This document shows, in pieces, positions 45,316 to 54,332 of a stretch of DNA of 64,000 nucleotides. Below the pieces are notes generated by a model. The model ran no database searches and was not told the DNA's origin. It saw nothing but the letters and a program-made list of their open reading frames with translations. The position numbers were made by a program, and so were the translations under genes. Position 1 is the first letter of the stretch. Each line of letters opens with the position of its first letter. This DNA is from an uncultured Clostridia bacterium (GTDB lineage: Bacteria > Bacillota > Clostridia > TANB77 > CAG-508): NCBI GenBank assembly GCA_934167965.1, contig CAKPMJ010000002.1, forward strand, positions 217,724-281,723, in the 5' to 3' direction.

Positions 45316-46248
45316 TTATTTATGTACTCTTCTTTTATTTATAACATAACTGCTTCCTATTATATTTTTTACTTTATGTTTTACTTGAGCGGCTACGTCT
45401 CCTATTTCTAATACATTGCCGAATCTATTTTTTTCAGCAACAACAACTGCAATTGATATAGATGTCAATGGAAATTGTTCTATTATTCCCTTTCTATTTG
45501 CTATTTCTATATATCCTCTTTCAATATCTTCATCATTAAAAAATTTTTTAACTTCTCTATCAAACCTTACAATTATCCTTTGGCATAAATCTTCTATATT
45601 TTTTACATCTTGAATTACAGCTATAAAGTCATCTCCTCCAACATGTCCAACAAATCCTTGTACTCCACTTTCTCTAACTATATCTGTAATTACATTAGAT
45701 GTAAATTGTATTATACTATCTCCTTTTAAAAATCCATACACATCATTGTATGCCTTAAAATTATCTAAATCTAAATATAATACTGAAAAATCCTTTTTCT
45801 TAGCCAATTGTTTTTTCAATTCTGCTTGTATCTGTACATTTCCTGGAAGTCCTGTTAATGGACTTATTCTTCTGTTAGTTTTAAGAAGCCTAGTTAAGTT
45901 TTTTATTGTATAATATAAATATCCCTCATCTACTGGCTTCTTAATGAAATATTCAATAGATTCATTAAGTACTCTCATTCTATGATCTCTATTTCCATTT
46001 GATGATACTACTATTACTGGTGTTATGCTATTGTCTTCATCTGTTCTAATTTTTTTACATATTTTTATTATATCAATGTCAATAGAGTCCTCATTTATAA
46101 CAATTAGCAATGGAATGTTTCTTAATGCTACATCTACTTGCTCTGTTTTAACACTTATAAATTTGTAATCTTTTTCATCTCTAAATAATTCTCTAAATAC
46201 ATCTATAGAAGACGAATCATCATCTATTATATATATTTCATTTACCAT
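45316..46248 (-). CDS. receiver-like/GGDEF-domain protein
   Basis: A 310-aa protein with a response-regulator receiver fold (1-125) and a GGDEF domain (about 140-300). The receiver keeps the acidic pocket (YIIDDDSSS), the Ser of strand 4 (VIVVSSNG) and the Lys (FIKKPVDEG), but the phosphoacceptor after strand 3 reads LLIVINEDS, with Asn52 where Asp is expected, so normal phosphorylation is unlikely. The GGDEF domain has LTGLPGN, LDLDNFKAYND and GGDDF; the E-to-D change is conservative and it may still make cyclic di-GMP, but no RxxD inhibitory site precedes it. It lies between the acidic coiled-coil gene and a membrane Ig-like gene on one strand with gaps of about 20 nt. Confidence 0.85.
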   Translation of the reverse strand: MVNEIYIIDDDSSSIDVFRELFRDEKDYKFISVKTEQVDVALRNIPLLIVINEDSIDIDIIKICKKIRTDEDNSITPVIVVSSNGNRDHRMRVLNESIEYFIKKPVDEGYLYYTIKNLTRLLKTNRRISPLTGLPGNVQIQAELKKQLAKKKDFSVLYLDLDNFKAYNDVYGFLKGDSIIQFTSNVITDIVRESGVQGFVGHVGGDDFIAVIQDVKNIEDLCQRIIVRFDREVKKFFNDEDIERGYIEIANRKGIIEQFPLTSISIAVVVAEKNRFGNVLEIGDVAAQVKHKVKNIIGSSYVINKRRVHK

Positions 46249-46267
46249 TATTTTACTCCTTTGTTTA

Positions 46268-47230
46268 TTATTTAACTACTCTAACTCTTTGTACATTTTG
46301 GACTCCAGTTATATTAGATACTGTTACTATTATTTTATTTTCACCATCATCTAATGGTATACTACCATTAAATTCTTTTTTATTTACAGTTGCTTCTCTT
46401 TGTTTTCCATTTATATTAACAGTAACTTTTGTTATTTCTTGGTCATCACTTGCGTTTATTATTAATTTTCCACTTTCTACTGAAAGTTTTAATTCTGGTT
46501 TATTATCTCCCCAAATTGTAAAAGTTTCCCTTCTTTCCTTTCCTTCAACATCCACTGCTACCATATTTAAAATATGTTTTCCCTCAGTCTGTGGTACTTC
46601 TATTGATTGCTCTGTACTTGTCGCATTTATTTGTATTTGTTTTTCTTCTCCTCCATCCCAATTATATGAAATAGTAGAAATATTAACATTACTTTCAGCT
46701 TTTATTCTTATTGGATTTTTCATTGGTTTTTCTTTAATTATGTTGATTTTTATTTTATCTTCTACATTGCCATTTGTATATTCTTTTGGCTCATTTTGAG
46801 TTTTAACACCATTTACATCAGTTACTGTTACATTTAATGTATTTGTTCCTGTTGGTACTTCTAATGGTATTTCATAGTTTGTTTCTCCAATGTCAGATAT
46901 TTCTTGTGTATTTTCTCCATTCCAGTTATATTCTATCTTTGAAATTTGCTTGTCATGTGTTACTACAATTTTTATTTTTGATTCACTTTCTACTTCTACA
47001 TCTATTTTAGCTTGTGTTCCTGTTATTGTTCCATTATGATTTGGCTTTTCTGAACTTGCTTTATTTTTATTCATTAATGAATATACTCCAACACCGCCAA
47101 TTATTATTGCAAAAAGAATTAATATTATACAAAAAAATATTATTACTGTTTTTATATTTGCTTTATTTGATGTAGATCTATTTCTTGATTTATTATTTTT
47201 TGGCATTTCTACTGATAATATTTGATTCAT
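46268..47230 (-). CDS. membrane-anchored Ig-like repeat protein, 320 aa
   Basis: No catalytic domain is seen. A charged, basic N-terminal tail (KNNKSRNRSTSNKANIK) precedes one membrane helix (TVIIFFCIILILFAIIIGGVGVYS). Outside the cell are about three Ig-like beta-sandwich units, shown by the repeated pattern ISKIEYNWNGE...NTLNVTVTDVNGV, ISTISYNWDGGE...HILNMVAVDVEGK and ITKVTVNINGK...NKIIVTVSNITGV. Such proteins bind other surface molecules or act as spacers. It heads a probable three-gene unit with the receiver-GGDEF and coiled-coil genes and has its own promoter. The start follows AAAGAGGTGG. Confidence 0.75.
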   Translation of the reverse strand: MNQILSVEMPKNNKSRNRSTSNKANIKTVIIFFCIILILFAIIIGGVGVYSLMNKNKASSEKPNHNGTITGTQAKIDVEVESESKIKIVVTHDKQISKIEYNWNGENTQEISDIGETNYEIPLEVPTGTNTLNVTVTDVNGVKTQNEPKEYTNGNVEDKIKINIIKEKPMKNPIRIKAESNVNISTISYNWDGGEEKQIQINATSTEQSIEVPQTEGKHILNMVAVDVEGKERRETFTIWGDNKPELKLSVESGKLIINASDDQEITKVTVNINGKQREATVNKKEFNGSIPLDDGENKIIVTVSNITGVQNVQRVRVVK

Positions 47231-47260
47231 TTTTCCACCTCTTTAGTCTAATTCACTTTG

Positions 47261-47289
47261 ATTATATCATAACGTTTTTTAAAAGTAAA
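47261..47289 (-). promoter_or_regulatory. probable promoter of the Ig-GGDEF-coiled-coil unit
   Basis: Minus strand TTTACT (47289..47284), 17 nt, TATAAT (47266..47261). The -10 is consensus; the -35 is poor. Confidence 0.5.
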
Positions 47290-47329
47290 TATTATCAGAT
47301 AAAAGTTATTTATTTTTATAATGCCTTTT

Positions 47330-48007
47330 TTACTTACAAAATCTATGCTTACCAATTACTACAGTGAGTGGTCTTGACCATATCCATTTATTAGTTGCTG
47401 TACTAGGATTAAAATAATATATTGCACCATATGATGGATCCCAACCATTTAAAGCATCTTTAGCAGCTTTAATGGCAGTACTATCCGGGCTTTTGTTTAT
47501 TTGCCCATCAGATACTGCATCAAATGCACCTGTTTGATATATTACTCCAGCAATAGTATTAGGAAACTTACTACTTTTGACTCTATTTAATACAACTGCG
47601 CCAACCGCAACTTGACCCGCATATGGCTCACCTCTTGATTCTCCATATATAATTCTTGCTAATAAATTTGTGTTACTTGAATTTGCAGAAGTCGAGCTTG
47701 AACTTGAACTACTACTGTTTATTCCCATTGCCTTTAAAGTTTTCGAACCAGCAATACCATCTACTGTTAGTCCGTTTTTCTTTTGAAATGACTTAACAGC
47801 TGTTACTGTTTGGCTACCATATATTCCATCAACACTACCTTTATAATATCCCCAATTCTTCAGTTTTGTTTGTATTTGTCTTACTTCTGAACCTCTTGAT
47901 CCATATCTTGATGTTGCCTCTACTATGCTAGCTTTTGCTATTATAATAATTACTGTTGCTAATACCAAAATTAATAAAGAAACTATTATCATTCTTTTTT
48001 TGAACAT
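47330..48007 (-). CDS. sleB: spore cortex-lytic enzyme SleB-like
   Basis: An exported cell-wall hydrolase of 225 aa. A signal peptide (MIIVSLLILVLATVIIIIA) is followed by a PG_binding_1 domain (RGSEVRQIQTKLKNWGYY, SVDGIYGSQTVTAVKSFQ), a Ser-rich linker and a Hydrolase_2 (SleB/CwlJ) lytic transglycosylase domain starting at LLARIIYGESRGEPYAGQVAV with the catalytic Glu in YGESRGE. SleB degrades the spore cortex during germination and needs its muramic-lactam. This is one of the clearest signs that the host sporulates. The ribosome binding site is AAAGGTGG; no forespore promoter could be placed with confidence. Confidence 0.9.
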   Translation of the reverse strand: MFKKRMIIVSLLILVLATVIIIIAKASIVEATSRYGSRGSEVRQIQTKLKNWGYYKGSVDGIYGSQTVTAVKSFQKKNGLTVDGIAGSKTLKAMGINSSSSSSSSTSANSSNTNLLARIIYGESRGEPYAGQVAVGAVVLNRVKSSKFPNTIAGVIYQTGAFDAVSDGQINKSPDSTAIKAAKDALNGWDPSYGAIYYFNPSTATNKWIWSRPLTVVIGKHRFCK

Positions 48008-48070
48008 AAAAAAACCACCTTTAGATAAAATTTACTGTTATTTTTACCTAAAAATAGTTTTTTATACATT

Positions 48071-49090
48071 TTATATATATGCACATAAAATACTTTCTAA
48101 ACCAATATTTAAATCTATTAAACCTATTTTATAATTATAATCTAAATCACACAAACTTTGTAGAATATTTTTTAATTCATCTTTCTTAAAATAACTTGCT
48201 TGTGCTTTATATTTATTTACCAAAAATGTTTGATTAGATTTTAATGATAAACTACTTGCTACATCTTTATTTAAGCCAATTGCAATTTTAGTTAAATATA
48301 ATTTTTTAAAATGATTATATAATGTAATCAAAATTTTTTGTAGTGGTTCTTTTGCTTGCACTAATCCTCTCAAAACATCTATTGCCTTTTTGGTATCTTT
48401 CTTTCCCAAGCTATCTGTTAAATCAAATATAATACTTTCAATTTTTTTTATAGTTAATAAATCAATATCTTGCTTTGTTATTGTTCCTCCTGTGCCTGCA
48501 TATTCTATAAGTTTTCTTATTTCATTAATTAATTCCTGCATATCTGTTCCGCAACACTCAATAAAATATGTTAATGTGCTCATATCTATGTTTACTTTAT
48601 ATGCATCAACTATTGATTTTAGTCTTTGTTGCAATTGAAATGGTTTTTGCGTTTGGAAATTGCAAACTACTCCTAATTTATCAATTGTTTCAAGTAACTC
48701 ACATTTTTCTGCATTTTCTTCTATAAAAACCAATACAACTGTATCATTTATTGTATCTATATTTTCTTTTATATATTCATTTAACTTTTCTTTAAGAATC
48801 GTGATATCATTCTTGCTTTTCTTTTTTAAGTCCTTTTTAAAAAATTCTGCATTTTTTACAATTATTAATTTTCTTTCATACCCAAATGCAGGAGTTTCAA
48901 TATCAGATATTATTTCTCCTACATTAGTTTCATCTAATAAAATATAATTTATCCCTTTAACTTTTTCGCCAAAGTTTTTTATTATGCTTTTCAATGCAGA
49001 TTTCAAAAGAAATGTTTCTTCCCCATATAATAAATATATACTTCTTAATTTATTTTGTTTAAGTTCTTTTTCTAGTTCTTCTATCTTCAA
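48071..49090 (-). CDS. holA: DNA polymerase III subunit delta
   Basis: The delta subunit of the clamp loader, 339 aa, which opens the beta clamp during replication. The N-terminal NTPase-like domain starts RSIYLLYGEETFLLKSALK, the central VLVFIEENAEKCELLETI and FIECCGTDMQELINEIRKLIEYAG are typical, and the C-terminal collar domain (VRGLVQAKEPLQKILITLY) is complete. The start is a TTG with AAAGGGAG 8 nt upstream. It follows the debranching-enzyme gene by 14 nt at the end of the murB operon. Confidence 0.92.
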   Translation of the reverse strand: MKIEELEKELKQNKLRSIYLLYGEETFLLKSALKSIIKNFGEKVKGINYILLDETNVGEIISDIETPAFGYERKLIIVKNAEFFKKDLKKKSKNDITILKEKLNEYIKENIDTINDTVVLVFIEENAEKCELLETIDKLGVVCNFQTQKPFQLQQRLKSIVDAYKVNIDMSTLTYFIECCGTDMQELINEIRKLIEYAGTGGTITKQDIDLLTIKKIESIIFDLTDSLGKKDTKKAIDVLRGLVQAKEPLQKILITLYNHFKKLYLTKIAIGLNKDVASSLSLKSNQTFLVNKYKAQASYFKKDELKNILQSLCDLDYNYKIGLIDLNIGLESILCAYI

Positions 49091-49104
49091 ATAAAAAACT
49101 CCCT

Positions 49105-51144
49105 TTAATACATAATTCTAAATATCTCCGCTACACTCCATGCTTGTGCAAATGCTCCTTTTGGCAAATAAGGTGTTCTTGAATCATATAATTCAGCAAT
49201 AGAGCCTATACATCCTCTTTCATAAATTTCTTTAGTAAATGTCTTTTTTACACTTTCTTTAAATTTTGAAATTTTTTCTTCTATTTCTGCCTTTTCTGTC
49301 TTATCTTTTGTTGCTGCTTTCATATTCATTAAAGAATCATAATATAATCCTATAAGCCATACCCATGTTGGACCTTGATGATAACTCATATCTCTTTTAA
49401 AGCAATCACCCTCATATACATCTATAAAGTTTTCTTCTCCTTTGGCTAATGTCTTTAATCCATAATTATTTAAAAGTTTCTTTTCTACTGTAGCAATCAT
49501 TTCTTTTGCAATATTTGAATTTGGAGCAATTACTGGATGTGTTAAACTTAATGCAAATAACTGATTTGGTCTGATTCTTTTATCTCCTAAAACATCATAT
49601 AAACATTTTCTCTTAGGATTATAAAACTTTTCTATAAATGAATCTTTGCATTTTTCAGCCATATCTTCATATTTTTTACTTTCAATCTTCTTTCCTATTT
49701 TTACAAATTTCTTTGTTAGTTCTGACATTATAATTAATGCATTATACCATAAAGCATTTATTTCAACAGGTTTTCCATTTCTTGGAGTTGCAGCAAAACC
49801 TTTATATTTAGCATCCATCCATGTATTTTGTGTGTTTTCAGTACCAGATGATATTAAACCATCTTCTTCTAAATATATATTATTATTTCCAAATGAAATT
49901 CCATTTGAATAACTTTCTATTATATTTTTCAATTTAGGATATATACTTTCTTTTATAAATTTAGTATCTTCTGTATAGTCAATATATTTTTTTACTTGCT
50001 CGAATAATAATAATGAACTATCTACACTATTATATAAAGGACTATTATCTATCTCTGAATATCCATTTGGAACTAATCCATATTTTATATCTCTAGTTAC
50101 TGTTAATAAAATCTCTCTTGCTTGTTCAAATCTCTTGGTTTTTAAGAAAAGTCCTTCAAATGCAATTAAAGTATCTCTTCCCCAATCTAGGAACCATGGA
50201 TATCCTGCTATTACTGTATGTAAACTGAATGATGGTCTATTTACAATAAAGTTATCTATTGCTGTCAAAAATGTCCTTGTTAATTCATCTCGTTCTAACT
50301 CTTTTTTAGTTTTATTTTGATTCTTATTATCTATTAATAATGATTTATTATAATATTCATTTTGCCTAATAATTTCATTGCTAATTAAGTTCTTAGCATC
50401 TATTTCATCTATATTTTCCTCTAAAGAACATATAAATGATATATCTTTCTCTTCTTGGGGCTCAATTTCAACTTCAAATCTTCCACTTACAATATGGTTT
50501 TCCTCTGGAAAAAATCCTCTTTTTTCTTCTTCTATATAAAACATATTGTAAAATATATCATTTTGGTGCTCTATATATTTTCCCTCTGATAATTTCATGT
50601 ATAAAGGATACTCTACATTTCCATCAATGATAACTTTGACTTTATCATCTTTTACTTCTTGTTTTATATTTAATATTTTATTAGTACTCATATCATGGAA
50701 ATCCCTATAATTAATTATAGGCGCCAATATAAGTCTTATATGTGAATTTCCATTTCTTATTTTATAATACACTTGTACTGTATTTTTTCCGTGTTGCATA
50801 CATATATTTTTAGAAATTTCAACATCTTCAACTTTATATTTGAAGATTGGTAAAATCTCCTTTGAAAAAGATTCCATATTTTTATATCCTTGTGATATAT
50901 ATTCTTTTCCAACATTAGTATATAAGTCATGTCTTATGCCGTTTATTTCTATGGTTTCATCTAATTTAGATAATAACAATTTTCTTTTAGCTGGTGGAAC
51001 TATTGGAGCTACCAATAAGCCATGATATCTTCTTGTATTTGCACCAATTATCGTTGATGCTGCATATCCTCCTATTCCATTTGTTATAATCCATTCCTTT
51101 TGTAAACCATTTTCTAAATTTAAGGTTTCTTTTCCGAATTTCAT
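49105..51144 (-). CDS. glycogen debranching enzyme-like (amylo-alpha-1,6-glucosidase)
   Basis: A cytoplasmic glucan hydrolase of 679 aa. The N-terminal GDE_N half starts WIITNGIGGYAASTIIGANTRRYHGLLVA, and the C-terminal (alpha/alpha)6 GH133-type domain holds GYPWFLDWGRDTLIAFEGL, NTQNTWMDAKYKGFAATPRNGKPVEINALWYN and YHQGPTWVWLIGLYYDS. It should cut alpha-1,6 branches of glycogen or similar glucans. It is embedded in the operon murB-yvcK-GDE-holA with gaps under 20 nt. No other glycogen gene is in the window. The start has a clear GGAGG site at 8 nt. Confidence 0.9.
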   Translation of the reverse strand: MKFGKETLNLENGLQKEWIITNGIGGYAASTIIGANTRRYHGLLVAPIVPPAKRKLLLSKLDETIEINGIRHDLYTNVGKEYISQGYKNMESFSKEILPIFKYKVEDVEISKNICMQHGKNTVQVYYKIRNGNSHIRLILAPIINYRDFHDMSTNKILNIKQEVKDDKVKVIIDGNVEYPLYMKLSEGKYIEHQNDIFYNMFYIEEEKRGFFPEENHIVSGRFEVEIEPQEEKDISFICSLEENIDEIDAKNLISNEIIRQNEYYNKSLLIDNKNQNKTKKELERDELTRTFLTAIDNFIVNRPSFSLHTVIAGYPWFLDWGRDTLIAFEGLFLKTKRFEQAREILLTVTRDIKYGLVPNGYSEIDNSPLYNSVDSSLLLFEQVKKYIDYTEDTKFIKESIYPKLKNIIESYSNGISFGNNNIYLEEDGLISSGTENTQNTWMDAKYKGFAATPRNGKPVEINALWYNALIIMSELTKKFVKIGKKIESKKYEDMAEKCKDSFIEKFYNPKRKCLYDVLGDKRIRPNQLFALSLTHPVIAPNSNIAKEMIATVEKKLLNNYGLKTLAKGEENFIDVYEGDCFKRDMSYHQGPTWVWLIGLYYDSLMNMKAATKDKTEKAEIEEKISKFKESVKKTFTKEIYERGCIGSIAELYDSRTPYLPKGAFAQAWSVAEIFRIMY

Positions 51145-51161
51145 TTGTATACCTCCACATA

Positions 51162-52811
51162 TTAATCTTTTAATCTACTGTTGTTAAATTTTTCTATCAT
51201 TTCTTTTCTTATTTGTTCATAATTTTTTATTTTTATATTCTCTGTTTTTACTTCTTTTGCCATTTCAAGTTTCTCTTCTGGCTTATCTGCTTTTACTGTT
51301 TTATTTGATTGTTTTTTCTTTCTCTCTTCACTTTTCTTGTCTGAGCTCCTAATTGATTCTATTCTTTCACTATATTTATTTGCAAATTTACTCTTGCTTC
51401 TTTTTCCATTTGGCTCTTTCTTTTCCGTATCTTTTTTCTTCAATGCTTTTCTTTTCTTTCTATTGATTTCCTTATCAGCTTTTAATTTTGTATTCATCAT
51501 TAAATACTCTGGATCATTCTGCTTATCCATATATTTTAAATCATCGCATATCATTTGAATTGTAAAATCTGCAATTAATGATGCATTATGTCTTACACAG
51601 CCATCCACAATTACTGATAAATTTTCTTTTACAAACTTTATTCTTTTTTCTTTAACCTCTGATAAGTCTTGTTCTACTAAGTCTGCACCATCTCTATTAT
51701 ATTTCTTTATAAATTCTGGTATTACCTCTCCTGTATCATATAAGCAATAATCTATTAGTCTTTCTCCACAATGTTCTGTTATTGCATTTATATGATCAGA
51801 TACTGAATAATTATCTGTTAATCCTGGCTCTGTCATTATGTTACACACATATACCTTTTGAGCCTTACTTTCTTTTATTGCTTTAGCAATTCCATTTACC
51901 AACAAGTTTGGTATAATATTTGTGTATAAACTTCCTGGTCCAATTATTATACTGTCTGCATTTTGTATTGCTTCTATAACACCTTTTGTAGGTTTACAAT
52001 TTGATGGACTTAAATATACTCTATTTATTTTTGTCAATTTATCATATACTACTGATGCTATCTTTGATTTATCTTCTATAACATATCCATTATCTAACTC
52101 AGCACATATTTTCATTTTTTGTTCTGTAACAGGTAAAACCTCTCCATAAATTTTGAATATATCATTGCTATTCTTTACCGCTTCCGCAACTCCATTTGAT
52201 ATATCACTCATAGCTTCAAAATATATGTCTGAAAATGCTTTTCCCTTTAATTCCCCATCTTCAAATCTGTAATTAAACAATTCTTGCATTTTGCTATCTT
52301 CACTTAATGCTGATGCTGCAATTCCATTTTTTATATCTTCTAATTGTAGATATCTCATTTTATCATTGTCTTTAGTAAGATTTTCTCCATAACTTGAAAC
52401 AGTTACTATTGCAGTAATATTACTTGTGTATCTTTTAAGTCCTGCAACCATTGTATTTAAACCGCTTCCTCCACCAATAACTACAATGTTTGGTCCTTCA
52501 TCATAAATATTTCTATTAAATATTAATGAATTTACATTTACTTTTTTGTCTCCTATACTTCTTTTGTCTGTTGCTTCTATAAATAACTCCATCGTCCTTT
52601 TATTTAAAAATATTAGACCTAATACTATACATGTAAATCCTATAACGAAATATATAATTATTTTTGCTGCATATGCAAAAGTTATTGCATCTGTCGCAAG
52701 TATCATACTTGCCATTCCAAATGATGCAAACACAACTCCAATTAATATAAGCATCATCCATCTTTTCATTTTTGCTCTATCTTTAAACCAGAAAAATATT
52801 CCTCTTTTCAC
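51162..52811 (-). CDS. yvcK: YvcK-family (gluconeogenesis factor/CofD-like) protein with membrane anchor
   Basis: The core (about 95-410) is the YvcK/CofD-like fold with the dinucleotide-like motif VVIGGGSGLNTMVAGL and TAIVTVSSYG. In Bacillus YvcK is needed for growth on gluconeogenic carbon, binds UDP-GlcNAc and affects cell wall enzyme localisation. Two features differ from Bacillus YvcK: two membrane helices at the N-terminus (MLILIGVVFASFGMASMIL, IIIYFVIGFTCIVLGLIFL) and a ~100-residue basic, Lys/Arg/Glu-rich C-terminal tail. The usual neighbours rapZ and whiA are missing; murB precedes it. The start is a GTG with AGAGGTCATAACA before it. Confidence 0.88.
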   Translation of the reverse strand: MKRGIFFWFKDRAKMKRWMMLILIGVVFASFGMASMILATDAITFAYAAKIIIYFVIGFTCIVLGLIFLNKRTMELFIEATDKRSIGDKKVNVNSLIFNRNIYDEGPNIVVIGGGSGLNTMVAGLKRYTSNITAIVTVSSYGENLTKDNDKMRYLQLEDIKNGIAASALSEDSKMQELFNYRFEDGELKGKAFSDIYFEAMSDISNGVAEAVKNSNDIFKIYGEVLPVTEQKMKICAELDNGYVIEDKSKIASVVYDKLTKINRVYLSPSNCKPTKGVIEAIQNADSIIIGPGSLYTNIIPNLLVNGIAKAIKESKAQKVYVCNIMTEPGLTDNYSVSDHINAITEHCGERLIDYCLYDTGEVIPEFIKKYNRDGADLVEQDLSEVKEKRIKFVKENLSVIVDGCVRHNASLIADFTIQMICDDLKYMDKQNDPEYLMMNTKLKADKEINRKKRKALKKKDTEKKEPNGKRSKSKFANKYSERIESIRSSDKKSEERKKKQSNKTVKADKPEEKLEMAKEVKTENIKIKNYEQIRKEMIEKFNNSRLKD

Positions 52812-52828
52812 TGTTATGACCTCTTTTC

Positions 52829-53695
52829 TTAAAATTCTCCAATTACTTCAATTTCTTCCTCTATATGTATCCCAAATTTTTCAAATATTTTTTTCTTGGT
52901 ATATTCTATCAAATCTAAAATATCTTTCGAAGTTGCATTATTTTTATTTATTATAAAACCTGCATGTTTCTCTGATATTTGTGCTCCTCCTATTGTATAT
53001 CCTTTAAGACCTGCTTCATCAATTAGCTTTGAAGTAATGAAATCATTTCCTCTTTTAAACGTGCTTCCTGCTGATGGATATTCTAATGGTTGCTTTTCTT
53101 TTCTTATGCTTATGTACTCATCCATTTTTTCTTTTATTTTTGTCATATCACCTTTTTGTAGCTTTAACTTTGTTTCCAATATAATATATTCATTTTCAAA
53201 AAATACACTATGTCTATAAGTAAATTTTTGCTCTTCATTTGAAAGTTCAAATATATCTCCATTTCTGTCCATACATTTTGTTGATATTACTATATCTTTG
53301 AATTCTTTTCCATGTGCTCCTGCATTCATTTTTATTGCTCCACCTATAGTTCCTGGAATTCCAGCAAGCTCTTCAAACCCTGTTATTCCATTTTGAAGTA
53401 ATTTTTGTGCAAGTGCCATTAACTTCACTCCTGAACCTGCTGTTATAATGACCTTTTCGTTGTCCTCTTCTATTTCTACATTTTGGATATCTATTTTTAA
53501 TACTACTCCTCTTATTCCTTTGTCTGTAACTAATATGTTACTTCCATTTCCCATTATATATAAAGGTGTTTTATTTTTTTTTGAAAACTCAATTGTTTTC
53601 TTTATATCGTCTATACTTGTCGCTTTTTCATAATAATCCGCATTTCCGCCAGTTTTAAATGATATATGTTTAGACATTGGCTCATTTTTTATCAT
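52829..53695 (-). CDS. murB: UDP-N-acetylenolpyruvoylglucosamine reductase
   Basis: MurB reduces the enolpyruvyl intermediate to UDP-MurNAc, the second committed step of peptidoglycan synthesis, with FAD and NADPH. The 288-aa protein has the FAD-binding motifs MGNGSNILVTD and GIPGTIGGAIKMNAGAHG, plus the catalytic Ser in YPSAGSTFKRG. It opens directly at MIKNEPMSKHISFKTGG, about 15 to 30 residues shorter than many homologues, but GAAGGGAG precedes this ATG and nothing better lies upstream. It leads the murB-yvcK-GDE-holA operon. Confidence 0.95.
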   Translation of the reverse strand: MIKNEPMSKHISFKTGGNADYYEKATSIDDIKKTIEFSKKNKTPLYIMGNGSNILVTDKGIRGVVLKIDIQNVEIEEDNEKVIITAGSGVKLMALAQKLLQNGITGFEELAGIPGTIGGAIKMNAGAHGKEFKDIVISTKCMDRNGDIFELSNEEQKFTYRHSVFFENEYIILETKLKLQKGDMTKIKEKMDEYISIRKEKQPLEYPSAGSTFKRGNDFITSKLIDEAGLKGYTIGGAQISEKHAGFIINKNNATSKDILDLIEYTKKKIFEKFGIHIEEEIEVIGEF

Positions 53696-53734
53696 TCCAA
53701 TACTCCCTTCTTTATATCATATTTAGTCTATTGT

Positions 53735-53763
53735 ATTGTATCATCTTTGTAGTTTTTTTACAA
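53735..53763 (-). promoter_or_regulatory. promoter of the murB operon
   Basis: Minus strand TTGTAA (53763..53758), 17 nt, TACAAT (53740..53735). Confidence 0.6.
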
Positions 53764-53780
53764 TATTTTTCCTAAATAAA

Positions 53781-53809
53781 TTGATATATTTTTTTTATTA
53801 TGTTATAAT
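53781..53809 (+). promoter_or_regulatory. promoter of the NfeD-stomatin pair
   Basis: Plus strand TTGATA (53781..53786), 17 nt, TATAAT (53804..53809). Confidence 0.75.
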
Positions 53810-53839
53810 TAAAATGTATGATGAATGGAGGTAATTTAT

Positions 53840-54286
53840 ATGTGGTCATTTTGGTTAATTGCCGCTGGAATTTTTTTTATCATAGAAATTTTTACCACAG
53901 GTTTTCTAATCTTTTGGTTAGGATTAGCTAGTATAATTGCTATGATAGTAAGTTTTTTTACAGCAAATATTTATATTCAAACTATAGTCTTTGTGGTATT
54001 TTCTACAATATTTATGGTATTTACTAGACCTATATTAAATAAATTCTTTAAAATAAAAGATGAAAAATCAACTCCTACTAATGTTTATGGTATAATCGGT
54101 AAAAAAGGAATTGTAATGCAAGATATAAATAATATTGATTATACTGGAACTGTCAAAGTATCAGGAGAACTATGGTCTGCAATTTCAAGTACAGACTTAC
54201 CTAAAGGTACACATGTTAAAGTTACAGAAATTGATGGTGTAAAAGTTAAAGTTGAACCTATAAATGAAACTTCAACTATTCAATAA
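53840..54286 (+). CDS. NfeD-like membrane protein
   Basis: A short NfeD of 148 aa: two to three membrane helices (FWLIAAGIFFIIEIFTTGFLIFWLGLA, IYIQTIVFVVFSTIFMVF) and a C-terminal OB-fold domain (GIIGKKGIVMQDIN, GTVKVSGELWSAIS, TEIDGVKVKVEPI). NfeD proteins pair with stomatin-like SPFH proteins and are thought to organise membrane domains. The start is set by GGAGGTAATTTAT. The stomatin-like gene follows 46 bp downstream, with one terminator after it, so the two form a unit. Confidence 0.9.
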   Translation: MWSFWLIAAGIFFIIEIFTTGFLIFWLGLASIIAMIVSFFTANIYIQTIVFVVFSTIFMVFTRPILNKFFKIKDEKSTPTNVYGIIGKKGIVMQDINNIDYTGTVKVSGELWSAISSTDLPKGTHVKVTEIDGVKVKVEPINETSTIQ

Positions 54287-54332
54287 TGTTTTTAATTTAT
54301 TTTAATATATATTAATAAAAGGAGGAAAATTT

